NCBI RefSeq assembly: GCF_037026715.1 | Contig: NZ_JBANCG010000009.1 | Location: forward strand, 124,001 to 188,000 | Direction: 5' to 3' | DNA from: Breoghania sp037026715 | Lineage (GTDB): Bacteria; Pseudomonadota; Alphaproteobacteria; Rhizobiales; Stappiaceae | DNA: 64,000 nucleotides | Shown: positions 18,170 to 26,915 of the stretch, piece by piece | Numbering within the stretch: the stretch's first letter is position 1 | Layout of the letters: every line of letters begins with the position of its first letter | The notes under the pieces: model-generated | The model's database searches: none | Told to the model about the DNA's origin: nothing | The model's input: only the letters and a program-made list of their open reading frames with translations | Made by a program: the position numbers and the translations under genes

Positions 18170-18619
18170 ATGCGCGACCGTCTGAATGCCGCCCTCGCGG
18201 AGGCGGTGGAACAACAGGACAAGCGTCGCGCGGCGACATTGCGCCTGATTCTGGTTGCCATCAACGACCGTGCCGGTGCGGCGCGCACGCAGGGGCGCGA
18301 CGGCGTGGCGCCGGAGGAGATCCTCGATATCCTGCGCAAGATGGTGCAGCAGCGCGAGATTTCCGCCGCCGAATACGAGGAGGCCGGACAGCTCGATCTC
18401 GCTCAGCAGGAGCGCGACGAGGCCGCGATCATTCTGGAATTTCTGCCCAAGCAGCTCGACGAGGCGGACACCAAGGCGGCGTGCCAGGCGGTGGTGGACG
18501 AACTCGGCTGCAAGGGATTGCGCGACATGGGCCGCACCATGGCGGTGCTGAAGGAGCGCTATCCGGGGCAGATGGATTTCGCCCGCGCAAGCTGCGTGGT
18601 GAAGGGGCTGCTGCACTAG
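18170..18619 (+). CDS. GatB/YqeY domain-containing protein
   Basis: A 149-residue protein matching the YqeY family, which consists of the tRNA-binding tail domain found at the C-terminus of GatB. The N-terminal helical half (LNAALAEAVEQQDKRRAATL, RLILVAINDR) and the C-terminal GLRDMGRTMAVLKERYPGQM segment are characteristic. Usually described as a possible tRNA-associated factor of unknown function. It lies just before dnaG, a common arrangement in alphaproteobacteria (yqeY-dnaG-rpoD). Its TAG stop is immediately followed by a palindromic repeat. Confidence 0.93.
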   Translation: MRDRLNAALAEAVEQQDKRRAATLRLILVAINDRAGAARTQGRDGVAPEEILDILRKMVQQREISAAEYEEAGQLDLAQQERDEAAIILEFLPKQLDEADTKAACQAVVDELGCKGLRDMGRTMAVLKERYPGQMDFARASCVVKGLLH

Positions 18620-18684
18620 AACATATTCCGATCGGATTGAAGCAACCTGATCGATGAGATTATGCTCAAGGTATTGATCTGGCG
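18620..18684. repeat. Stop-codon-associated palindromic repeat, copy B
   Basis: Starts directly after the yqeY-like stop (tagAACATATTCCGATCGG). Contains the hairpin CCGATCGGATTG-AAGC-AACCTGATCGA and the inverted core TATGCTCAAGGTATTGATCT. It matches the right half of copy A in reverse complement. Confidence 0.75.
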
Positions 18685-18836
18685 CGTTGCTGCGGCAGTG
18701 GCCGGCGCAAGGGCACGTGTCGAGGAGCCGCCGGTTGGGCTTGGGTCCTCTTTCCCCGCTATCCTGAGTGCTTACATATGTCGGAAAGCCCGCGCAGGCG
18801 TTAGACTGCACCTTTGGTTCCCAGCAGACGAGTCCC

Positions 18837-20804
18837 ATGCGCTTTCCGCCTTCGCTCCTCGATGACATTCGCACGCGGCTGCCGCTTTCGGAAGTGGTGG
18901 CCCGGCGCGTGACATGGGACCGGCGCAAGACGCAGCCTTCGCGCGGCGATTATTGGGCCTGCTGTCCGTTCCATCAGGAAAAGACGCCGAGCTTCCACGT
19001 CGACGACCGGCGCGGGCACTACAAGTGCTTCGGCTGCGGCGCGTCCGGCGATCATTTCAAGTTTCTCACGGAAACCGAGGGCCTGAGCTTTCCCGAAGCC
19101 GTGGAGCAGCTGGCAGAGGCCGCCGGCGTGCCGTTGCCCAAGCCCGACCCGCGTGCGGAGGAACGCCAGCAGCGCCGGGCGGGGCTGGCAGAGGTGTGCG
19201 AGATGGCGGCGCGCTTCTTCGAGCGCGAGCTTTACGGGCCGACGGCGGGTTCGGCGCGCACCTATCTGGAGCGGCGCAAGCTTTCAAACGACACGTTGCG
19301 CGAATTCCGCTTCGGGCTGGCGCCCAATGCGCGCGACGGGCTGAAGCGGCATCTTCTGGAACGCGGCGTCGACGAGGCGACGATGGTGGAGGCGGGGCTG
19401 CTGATCCAGCCCGAGACCGGCCGTCCCTCCTACGACCGGTTCCGCAACCGCATCATCATTCCCATCCAGGATGAGCGCGGCAACGTGGTCGCCTTCGGCG
19501 GGCGCACGCTCGATCCCGACGGCCAGCCGAAATATCTGAACTCGCCGGAAACGCCGCTCTTTCACAAGGGCTCGATGCTGTTCAACCTGCACCGCGCCCG
19601 CCAGCCGGCCTTCGAGGCGGGGCAGGCGATCGTGACGGAAGGCTATCTCGATGCCATCTCCGTGTGGCAGGCCGGCATCCGCCATGTGGTCGCCTCGCTC
19701 GGCACGGCCTTCACCGAGGACCAGATCGCGCGCATGTGGCGCCTGGCGCCGGAGCCCACCATCTGTTTCGACGGCGATACGGCCGGCGTGAGTGCCGCCA
19801 ACCGGGCGGTGGACCGCATTCTGCCGGCGCTGAAGAGCGGCTATTCCTTCCAGTTCGCGTTCCTGCCCGACGGCAAGGATCCCGATGACCTGATCCAGTC
19901 CGGCGGACGGGAGGGCTTTCTGGCAGAGACGGGCAAGGCGTTGCCGCTTTCGGAAGTGATGTGGCAGCGTGAGGTCGCCGACCGCGACATCGCCACGCCG
20001 GAGCGCAAGGCGGCGCTGGAAAAGAGCCTTTACGATCTCATCGAACAGATCCGCGACGAGCGGGTGCGGCGGCGGTATCAGCTGGAAATCCGGCTGAAGC
20101 TGTCCAACCTGTTCTGGGAGGCGAGCCGGGGCGGGCGGGACAAGCGCGGGCGCGACGACAGGGGCCGGGACGGCCATGGGCGCGACGGGAAGGGCGCCGG
20201 CGTGCCGCAGCGAATCGAGAAGCCGCACGGACCTCTCTTTTCGATGGAGCGCACGGTGTGCGGGCTGTGCACGCGCTATCTCGATCTCTTCGAGAACAAT
20301 GTGGAACGCATCGCCCGGCTTCGGTTCAACGACGACCTGCACGAGGGCTTCAAGGCGGAGTTGTGCCGGCTGGCGGTCGATCTCGACGACGAGACGGTGG
20401 CATCGTTCTTCGAAACCCTCGACCCGCGTTTCTACGAAATCCTGAACGAGGTGATGGTTGATCGGCAGGCGGCGCCGGATGGCGCGCGCTTTCACCCCAA
20501 CTGGACCCGGCTCAGCGAGCGGCTGCAGGTGCTGAACTTCAATCCGTCGAGCGATTTCATCGAACGCTGTTTTGAACTGTTCCTCGACGAGTTGGAGCTC
20601 GGCCAGCTGGAGCGGGAGATGGAACAGGAGCTGGAAGCCTCGGCGGAGGATATCGACGAGCAGGCCTGGCAGCGGATTCAGGCGCTCAAGCAGGAGGTGA
20701 TGCGTCGGCGCGAGGAACTGGGACGGCGCGATCATGATCTGGCAGAAGAGGCGCGCGCCATTCGCGCCGCGCACAAGGCGGAAGGCTTGCGCAGGGCCGG
20801 CTAG
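18837..20804 (+). CDS. dnaG: DNA primase
   Basis: A 655-residue primase synthesising RNA primers at the replication fork. The N-terminal CHC2 zinc finger uses Cys43, His46, Cys64 and Cys67. The RNA polymerase/TOPRIM core follows, with VTEGYLDAISVWQAG and the DGDTAG metal motif, and a C-terminal helical DnaB-interaction region starts at about residue 480. Between them is an unusual low-complexity linker (about 425-455) of repeated RGRDDRGRDGHGRDGKG. Start 18837 places the finger at the normal distance; an upstream ATG adds 23 non-conserved residues. It precedes rpoD as in the macromolecular synthesis operon, but with a 580-base gap. Confidence 0.97.
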   Translation: MRFPPSLLDDIRTRLPLSEVVARRVTWDRRKTQPSRGDYWACCPFHQEKTPSFHVDDRRGHYKCFGCGASGDHFKFLTETEGLSFPEAVEQLAEAAGVPLPKPDPRAEERQQRRAGLAEVCEMAARFFERELYGPTAGSARTYLERRKLSNDTLREFRFGLAPNARDGLKRHLLERGVDEATMVEAGLLIQPETGRPSYDRFRNRIIIPIQDERGNVVAFGGRTLDPDGQPKYLNSPETPLFHKGSMLFNLHRARQPAFEAGQAIVTEGYLDAISVWQAGIRHVVASLGTAFTEDQIARMWRLAPEPTICFDGDTAGVSAANRAVDRILPALKSGYSFQFAFLPDGKDPDDLIQSGGREGFLAETGKALPLSEVMWQREVADRDIATPERKAALEKSLYDLIEQIRDERVRRRYQLEIRLKLSNLFWEASRGGRDKRGRDDRGRDGHGRDGKGAGVPQRIEKPHGPLFSMERTVCGLCTRYLDLFENNVERIARLRFNDDLHEGFKAELCRLAVDLDDETVASFFETLDPRFYEILNEVMVDRQAAPDGARFHPNWTRLSERLQVLNFNPSSDFIERCFELFLDELELGQLEREMEQELEASAEDIDEQAWQRIQALKQEVMRRREELGRRDHDLAEEARAIRAAHKAEGLRRAG

Positions 20805-21387
20805 GGGCAGATCCGCGACTGAGACGGGGAGGGCCGCACCCGGGCGGATGCAAGAAAAGCCCCTCGGTGGGACTGGTCGAGTGGCGCGGCGGGGCCATAT
20901 GTGAGGACGCGGTCCGCAGCTGAGGGTGACGGTATCCGAAGCCGTGTTGCGCCGTCGTTCGGCGGTGCCGGAGACGAGGCTTTGAGCGGTGCGGAACAAT
21001 CTTTTCTGCTTGACCGTGGAGAATCACTCTTGCGAATCGTCACGGCGAAGTTAAATAACCTCGTGGGACAGCATGAGCGCCGTGACATGGATCGGCGAAA
21101 ACACCAGATCTGTCCGATATCCGTGACGATTTTCCCGATGCCGGCGAAGGTGGCCAGCTTCGGTGCTGGCGTGTGTTCGCCATTTTACAGGGGCCGTCGG
21201 CGGGCGCACGTGAATATCACCGCACGAAGGGTCACCGGCGGTTACGGTTAAGCGGGGCTTAAGACACCCGGCGTATCAGAACATGGGATTGAGCGGGCGA
21301 TTTTCGGGCGAGCGCACGCAGCAGGGTTCGGTGCCTTGCGCGGACAGAGCCTCCCCGGCGCGTGGTCCGGCGGTTGTGGAGTAGGAC
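20805..21387. other. Long leader region between dnaG and rpoD
   Basis: About 580 bases without a supported gene. It must contain the rpoD promoter(s) and probably a long 5' leader. The frames present are reverse-strand shadows. The only TTGAC-like word, at 21011-21015 (TTGACCGTGG), has no convincing partner, so no promoter is called. Confidence 0.4.
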
Positions 21388-23439
21388 ATGGTAGCCAAAG
21401 CGACGCAGGCGGAAGAGCAGACGGAGACGGCGAGCGAGACCACCGATGGTCCCTTGCTCGACCTTTCCGATGCCGCCGTCAAGAAGATGATCAAGGCCGC
21501 CAAGAAGCGTGGCTACGTCACCTATGAGGAACTGAACGCGGTGCTGCCGTCGGAGGAGGTCACCTCCGAACAGATCGAGGACACCATGTCGATGCTCTCC
21601 GACATGGGCATCAATGTGGTCGAATCGGATGAGGAGGCGGAAGCCGACAATTCCGACGACGACGACCAGCCGGATGGTGGGGATCTCGTCGAGGCCTCGA
21701 CGACGGCGGTCGCCAAGACCACGACCAAGGAGCCGACGGACCGCACCGACGACCCGGTGCGCATGTACCTGCGCGAGATGGGCTCGGTGGAGCTGCTGTC
21801 GCGCGAGGGCGAAATCGCCATCGCCAAGCGCATCGAGGCCGGCCGCGAGGCGATGATCGCAGGGCTTTGCGAAAGCCCGCTGACCTTCCAGGCCATCATC
21901 ATCTGGCGCGATGAGCTCAACGACGGCAAGATCCTGCTGCGCGAGATCATCGATCTGGAAGCGACCTATGCCGATCCCGAAGGCAAGGGCAACGGCGGTG
22001 ATTCGGACGAGGACGGCGACGATGAGGCATCCGAGGATGCCGGGGCCGGCAACGTCGCTTCGACCGGTGCGCCGCGCGCCGAGGCCAAGCCCGCGCCGAA
22101 GGGCGAGGGTGAGAGCGAAAGCGAGGGGGACAGCGAGGGCGACGGGGACGACGACGACGAGTTCGAGTCCAACATGTCGCTCGCCGCGATGGAGGCGGAG
22201 CTGAAGCCGAAGGTTCTGGAGACCTTCGACCGCATCGCCGACAGCTACAAGAAGCTGCGCCGCCTGCAGGACCAGCACGTCGAGAACCGTCTGCAGAACA
22301 AGACGCTGTCGCCCTCCCAGGAGCGGCGCCACAAGAAGCTGCGCGACGACGTGATCGAGGACGTGAAGAGCCTGTCGCTCAACCAGAACCGAATCGATTC
22401 GCTGGTCGAGCAGCTCTACGACATCAACAAGCGGCTGATGGGCTATGAGGGGCGTCTGCTGCGCCTCGCCGACAGCTATCACGTCAGCCGCACCGACTTC
22501 CTCAAGCAGTACCAGGGTGCCGAGCTCGATCCGAACTGGATCCGCCGGGTGGCCAACCTGTCCTCGCGCGGCTGGAAGGATTTCGTGGCGCGCGAAAAGG
22601 ACACGATCCGCGAGCTGCGCCAGGAGATCCAGACGCTGGCCTCCGAGACCGGTCTGGAAATCACCGAGTTCCGCAAGATCGTGAACATGGTACAGAAGGG
22701 TGAGAAGGAAGCTCGGATCGCCAAGAAGGAGATGGTGGAGGCGAACCTGCGCCTCGTGATCTCCATCGCCAAGAAGTACACGAACCGCGGCCTGCAGTTC
22801 CTCGATCTCATCCAGGAAGGCAACATCGGCCTGATGAAGGCGGTCGACAAGTTCGAGTACCGCCGCGGCTACAAGTTCTCCACTTATGCGACCTGGTGGA
22901 TCCGGCAGGCGATCACCCGTTCCATCGCCGACCAGGCCCGCACGATCCGCATTCCGGTGCACATGATCGAGACGATCAACAAGATCGTCAGGACCTCGCG
23001 ACAGATGCTGCACGAGATCGGCCGCGAGCCGACCCCGGAGGAGCTGGCCGAAAAGCTGCAGATGCCGCTTGAGAAGGTCCGCAAGGTTCTCAAGATCGCC
23101 AAGGAGCCGATTTCGCTCGAAACGCCGATCGGCGACGAGGAAGACAGCCACCTCGGCGATTTCATCGAGGACAAGAACGCGGTGCTGCCGATCGACGCGG
23201 CGATCCAGTCGAACCTGCGCGAGACGACGACGCGCGTTCTGGCGTCTCTGACGCCGCGCGAGGAACGCGTGCTGCGCATGCGCTTCGGCATCGGCATGAA
23301 CACCGACCACACGCTGGAAGAGGTCGGCCAGCAGTTCTCGGTCACCCGCGAGCGTATCCGCCAGATCGAGGCGAAGGCGCTTCGGAAGCTGAAGCACCCG
23401 AGCCGCAGCCGGAAGCTCAGGAGCTTCCTGGATAGCTGA
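21388..23439 (+). CDS. rpoD: RNA polymerase primary sigma factor RpoD (sigma 70)
   Basis: A 683-residue housekeeping sigma factor. Region 1.1 lies at about 25-90. The large non-conserved region contains a very acidic, low-complexity insert (about 195-255). Region 2 has FLDLIQEGNIGLMKAVDKFE and YKFSTYATWWIRQAITRSIA, the -10 recognition part. Region 3 and region 4 follow, with EERVLRMRFGIG and VTRERIRQIEAKALRKLKHP, the -35 recognition helix. The ATG follows GGAGTAGGAC. Gene order yqeY-dnaG-rpoD is standard. A strong terminator follows. Confidence 0.98.
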   Translation: MVAKATQAEEQTETASETTDGPLLDLSDAAVKKMIKAAKKRGYVTYEELNAVLPSEEVTSEQIEDTMSMLSDMGINVVESDEEAEADNSDDDDQPDGGDLVEASTTAVAKTTTKEPTDRTDDPVRMYLREMGSVELLSREGEIAIAKRIEAGREAMIAGLCESPLTFQAIIIWRDELNDGKILLREIIDLEATYADPEGKGNGGDSDEDGDDEASEDAGAGNVASTGAPRAEAKPAPKGEGESESEGDSEGDGDDDDEFESNMSLAAMEAELKPKVLETFDRIADSYKKLRRLQDQHVENRLQNKTLSPSQERRHKKLRDDVIEDVKSLSLNQNRIDSLVEQLYDINKRLMGYEGRLLRLADSYHVSRTDFLKQYQGAELDPNWIRRVANLSSRGWKDFVAREKDTIRELRQEIQTLASETGLEITEFRKIVNMVQKGEKEARIAKKEMVEANLRLVISIAKKYTNRGLQFLDLIQEGNIGLMKAVDKFEYRRGYKFSTYATWWIRQAITRSIADQARTIRIPVHMIETINKIVRTSRQMLHEIGREPTPEELAEKLQMPLEKVRKVLKIAKEPISLETPIGDEEDSHLGDFIEDKNAVLPIDAAIQSNLRETTTRVLASLTPREERVLRMRFGIGMNTDHTLEEVGQQFSVTRERIRQIEAKALRKLKHPSRSRKLRSFLDS

Positions 23440-23466
23440 CAATCGGCGCATTCACGGAACCTGGAT

Positions 23467-23494
23467 AAGCCCGACCATCGTGCCGGGCTTTTCT
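23467..23494 (+). terminator. Rho-independent terminator of rpoD
   Basis: AAGCCCG (23467-23473) pairs with CGGGCTT (23484-23490) and is followed by TTCTATTTAT. It begins 28 bases after the rpoD stop. Confidence 0.85.
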
Positions 23495-23579
23495 ATTTAT
23501 TGCCGAGGCGGCGCAGTTTCCGGATGCTCTACGCGTTCAAATCCTTGCGCCCGGTCACCCCTCAGGCGATGGTGCGGCC

Positions 23580-24104
23580 ATGAAAACAGCCGCCATTGTC
23601 GCAATCGTCATTGTTCTGGTTCTTGTCGCGGGTTTCTTCGGCTTCGGCCGAGAACGCACCTGGGCGCTTCTGTTCGGTCCCGCCGATCTTGGGCCTGTTC
23701 CCAATTTCGCGGAACTGAAGCGGCCAAAGTCGGCGAACACGTTTCTCGCGTGCCCGCCGGAGGTGTGCGTGCGGGCTGAGCCGGACCTGGTGCCGCCGGT
23801 CTTTGCCGCCGATCCGCATGCGCTGCGTCAGGCGCTTTCCGCGATCATCGAGGCGGAACCGCTGGTCGAACACGTCGCGGTCGATGACGACGGGCTCGGA
23901 GACCGGTATATCCAGCGCACGCCCGTGATGCGCTTTCCCGACACGATCGTCATCCGCTACGTGCCCGTCGATGTCGGGCGTACGACGCTCGTGATCTATT
24001 CCCGCTCAAAGCTCGGGAGCAACGATTTCGGGGTCAACGAGAAACGCGTCAGGCGCTGGCTGCGGGCGCTGGAGAGCGCAGTGCCGCCGATTGCTGCGGC
24101 ATGA
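23580..24104 (+). CDS. DUF1499 domain protein (first of a tandem pair)
   Basis: A 174-residue protein with one N-terminal membrane anchor (about residues 4-22, IVAIVIVLVLVAGFFGFG) and a DUF1499 domain: NTFLACPPEVC, the central helix with LRQALSAIIEAEPL, and VIRYVPVDVGRTTLVIYSRS. The soluble part probably faces the periplasm. Function of DUF1499 is unknown. The next gene encodes a paralogue of the same length, with matching YIQRT and IYSR blocks, indicating a local duplication. Confidence 0.85.
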   Translation: MKTAAIVAIVIVLVLVAGFFGFGRERTWALLFGPADLGPVPNFAELKRPKSANTFLACPPEVCVRAEPDLVPPVFAADPHALRQALSAIIEAEPLVEHVAVDDDGLGDRYIQRTPVMRFPDTIVIRYVPVDVGRTTLVIYSRSKLGSNDFGVNEKRVRRWLRALESAVPPIAAA

Positions 24105-24272
24105 ACCGGTAACCGACAATCGAAAATGCCGTTAGGGCATGCCGAAAATAGTGCCAAACCCTCGGGAAAACTCGCGAATTGGCCGCATTGTCTCGACCCG
24201 TCGCAACTCCCACTATAGAAGTCGGATGGCATCGCCACCGCCTTCTCGGTCGGCGAGGGATGGTCGGATCCT

Positions 24273-24797
24273 ATGAATTCTCTTCTGATAGTCGCAGCTC
24301 TCATCACAATCGCGATTGCGATCATCACCTGGTTCGGCGATGGCCGCGAGCGTCTCTGGGAGGTCGTCTTCGGGCCGCCGGAAGAACCGGTCGATTTCGC
24401 CGAACTTGATCCTCCACCCGCCTCCCACTGCTTCCTCGCCGCGCCCGAAACCCAACCCCTGCACACCAAGCCCCAGATGTATACGCCGGTCTTTTCCGTC
24501 GATACGGCACGGCTGCGTCAGGAAATGCGGCGCATCGTGCGCACCGAGCCGTTGACCGAGCGGGTCGGAATGGACCCCGACTGGCTGGGCGACCGTTTCA
24601 TTCAGCGAACCCGCTGGCTGAGGGTGCCCGAACTCATTCAGGTGCGCTACATCCCGCTCGATGCTGGCCATTCGACCTTTGCGATCTATTCCCGTTGCCT
24701 TGTCCCCGAACACGGGGGCGGCCACAACGAGGAACGGGTGAAACGCTGGATCGCCGAACTGGAGCAGACGCTCGGCGACCGGGCCGAAAAGGCCTGA
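24273..24797 (+). CDS. DUF1499 domain protein (second of a tandem pair)
   Basis: 174 residues. An N-terminal membrane helix (about 3-20) is followed by the DUF1499 core: HCFLAAPETQ, LRQEMRRIVRTEPLTERVGM, RFIQRTRWLRVPELIQVRYI and STFAIYSRCLVPEHGG. It aligns along its full length with the preceding gene (CFLA/TFLA, TEPL/AEPL, IQRT, IYSR). Unlike the first copy it lacks the second cysteine of CPPEVC. 168 bases separate the genes. Cotranscription is likely but unproven. Confidence 0.85.
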   Translation: MNSLLIVAALITIAIAIITWFGDGRERLWEVVFGPPEEPVDFAELDPPPASHCFLAAPETQPLHTKPQMYTPVFSVDTARLRQEMRRIVRTEPLTERVGMDPDWLGDRFIQRTRWLRVPELIQVRYIPLDAGHSTFAIYSRCLVPEHGGGHNEERVKRWIAELEQTLGDRAEKA

Positions 24798-24934
24798 GGC
24801 GCGGGTACTCGACGCAGCGTCGAAAACACGGTTCTATATCGATGGCGAAGAATCGTGGCGTCGGAAAACTTGTCCCTGAAACGAGAGCGGCAGGGCGGGA
24901 GACGACGCAGCTCAGCAAGGCGTGAGAACAGGCG

Positions 24935-25345
24935 ATGGCGGTCGAGTTGGTCCTCAGTCCGGATACCGTCCGGATGATCGTGGAAAAGGCGCGGGCCGTC
25001 AGCGGCTCGATGCAGGACACCTTCGAGGGCGGCCACGAAGGCGAGGTGGAATTCGACGCGGATAACCTCTCAGAGGCGCACCGTCACGAGGGCCTTGTCG
25101 AGGAAGAAGTCGACGATCTGACGGAGGATGAGCTGGTCTCGCTGCTGGAGGACCTGAACGTCGACGAGGCGGCGGAACTGGTGGCGATCACATGGATCGG
25201 TCGCGGCGACTACGAGCCGGCCGATCTGGCGACAGCGATCGAGGAAGCGCGCAGCCGTGCGCTCGGACCGACGGCGCGGTATCTCGCGCGCATGGCCTAT
25301 TTCGCCGATTATCTGGAAGCCGGGCTCGACGCGCTGAATCTCTAG
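24935..25345 (+). CDS. DUF3775 domain-containing protein
   Basis: A 136-residue acidic cytoplasmic protein of the alphaproteobacterial DUF3775 family. Conserved parts are LVLSPDTVRMIVEKARAV at the N-terminus, EELVEEEVDDLTEDELVSLL-like acidic helices in the centre, ELVAITWIGRGDYEP and a C-terminal YLARMAYFADYLEAGLDAL. No catalytic residues are recognisable. Function is unknown. Confidence 0.85.
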   Translation: MAVELVLSPDTVRMIVEKARAVSGSMQDTFEGGHEGEVEFDADNLSEAHRHEGLVEEEVDDLTEDELVSLLEDLNVDEAAELVAITWIGRGDYEPADLATAIEEARSRALGPTARYLARMAYFADYLEAGLDALNL

Positions 25346-25412
25346 CCTGGGCCTCGCGTTCCAGGCGATGAAGACCCCGCCCGACGCGTCTCGCCGGGAG
25401 AGGCGGAAACGT

Positions 25413-25766
25413 CTACCCGCGAAAGATGAAAGCCGCACCGGCCGCGATGAGAGCGAAGCCGATCAGGTGGTTCGCCGTGACCGGCTCTTTCAGGTAGACG
25501 ACGGAAAAACCCACGAACACGACGAGCGTTATCACTTCCTGAATCGTCTTGAGCTGGGCGGTCGAATAAACCGTGTGGCCGATCCGGTTGGCGGGGACCG
25601 CCAGCCAGTATTCGAAAAACGCGATGCCCCAGCTTGCCAGAACGATCAGCGCCAGCGGGGCCGCCTTGATCTTGAGGTGACCGTACCAGGCGATCGTCAT
25701 GAACAGGTTCGATCCGATCAGCATGACGATGGGGAGGATATGGGAGAGCGTCGGCGGGAGAGGCAT
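25413..25766 (-). CDS. DMT-family small membrane protein (DUF486)
   Basis: A 117-residue integral membrane protein with four predicted helices and the DUF486 signature NLFMTIAWYGHLK then ASWGIAFFEYWLAVPANRIG. Half-size drug/metabolite-transporter-like proteins of this type probably work as dimers; substrate unknown. It converges on the DUF3775 gene with a 67-base gap. Confidence 0.9.
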   Translation of the reverse strand: MPLPPTLSHILPIVMLIGSNLFMTIAWYGHLKIKAAPLALIVLASWGIAFFEYWLAVPANRIGHTVYSTAQLKTIQEVITLVVFVGFSVVYLKEPVTANHLIGFALIAAGAAFIFRG

Positions 25767-25937
25767 TTTATGGTCACCTGTGCGGCGGGAGCGGGTGTTC
25801 TATTGCCGGCGAGACCTGTGGGCAATCGTCTTTTTGAAAACGCCGCTCGCACGGATCGGTTGCGGACGCCAGCCCCGTGAACGGGGGATGTGCGTCGCCC
25901 CACTTGCCAGAACATTCTTCCTGGGCTACCGGGGCGT

Positions 25938-26840
25938 ATGACCCGTCTTGCAGCAAACCTTCTTCTGCTTCTCACCGCCTTCATCTGGGGCTCGGCCTTC
26001 GTGGCGCAATCCACGGCGATGTCGAGCCTTGGGCCGCTCACCTTCACCGGGTTGCGGTTCCTGATCGCGGCCGCCTGTCTTGCGCCCTTCGCGCTGCGAG
26101 AAGCGCGAAAGCACCGCGATGTGCCGGTATCGCGTGCGCATGCGGGCATGTTTCTGGTCGTCGGTCTTGTCTTTCTGTGTGGGATCTCCCTGCAGCAGGT
26201 CGGGCTGGTTTACACCACGGTGACGAATGCGGGCTTTCTGACCGGGCTCTACGTGGTGATGGTGCCGATGATTGGCGCCGCGGTCTTTCGCGACATGCCG
26301 CATCCGGTCGTCTGGCCCGCTTCCCTGGCCTCGGTCGTCGGTATCTATCTTCTGGGGGGCGGCGGGATCGGGGGGCTCAACTGGGGCGACGGTCTCGTCT
26401 TCGCCTGTGCCGTCTTCTGGGCCTTGCACGTGTTGCTTGTCGGGCGTCTGGGCGCGCAGGGGGCCCGTCCGCTGATGCTGTCCTTCGTGCAGTTTGCCAT
26501 TGTCGGCGCCGGCTCCTTCGTCCCGGGTCTGCTGCTGGAAGGCGTGACCTGGGCGGGCGTGAAGAATGCCTCGTTCGAGCTTTTCTATACGGGCGTCATT
26601 TCCGGCGGGCTCGCCTTCACGCTGCAGGTCATCGGCCAGCGCTGGACCAAGGCGGCGGACGCAGCAATCATCCTTTCCGCCGAGGCGCTGTTCGCAGCCC
26701 TTTGCGGCGCGATCCTCCTCGGCGAACGGCTGACGCCGGCGGGGCTTGCCGGCTGTGCGCTGATCTTCGTCGCGATCATTGCCGTTCAGATCCTGCCGTT
26801 CTTCGGCCGTCGCCGGATCGCCACCCCGCCAGCCCTTTGA
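25938..26840 (+). CDS. EamA/DMT-family transporter
   Basis: A 300-residue inner-membrane protein with ten predicted helices in two EamA repeats (about residues 5-135 and 150-290). The N-terminal FIWGSAFVAQ and the second-repeat end SAEALFAALCGAILLGERLT are typical. EamA proteins usually export metabolites or amino acids; substrate cannot be told. Start 25938 is preferred because the first helix begins at residue 4; an upstream ATG at 25890 adds 16 non-hydrophobic residues. Confidence 0.92.
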   Translation: MTRLAANLLLLLTAFIWGSAFVAQSTAMSSLGPLTFTGLRFLIAAACLAPFALREARKHRDVPVSRAHAGMFLVVGLVFLCGISLQQVGLVYTTVTNAGFLTGLYVVMVPMIGAAVFRDMPHPVVWPASLASVVGIYLLGGGGIGGLNWGDGLVFACAVFWALHVLLVGRLGAQGARPLMLSFVQFAIVGAGSFVPGLLLEGVTWAGVKNASFELFYTGVISGGLAFTLQVIGQRWTKAADAAIILSAEALFAALCGAILLGERLTPAGLAGCALIFVAIIAVQILPFFGRRRIATPPAL

Positions 26841-26855
26841 ACCCGGCGCTTTGAA

Positions 26856-26885
26856 CCCGCGCGCCGTGTGGCGCGCGGGCTCCTT
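26856..26885. terminator. Bidirectional terminator-like hairpin
   Basis: CCCGCGCGCC (26856-26865), loop GTGT, GGCGCGCGGG (26870-26879), followed by CTCCTTTC. It lies between the converging EamA and 5'-nucleotidase genes. Confidence 0.75.
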
Positions 26886-26915
26886 TCGTCATTAGGTTCC
26901 GGTCGTCTTGCGCGA

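Noticed and set aside
21259..23451. 730-codon minus-strand frame over rpoD
   Set aside because: Shadow of rpoD, with repetitive VLD/HRL composition.
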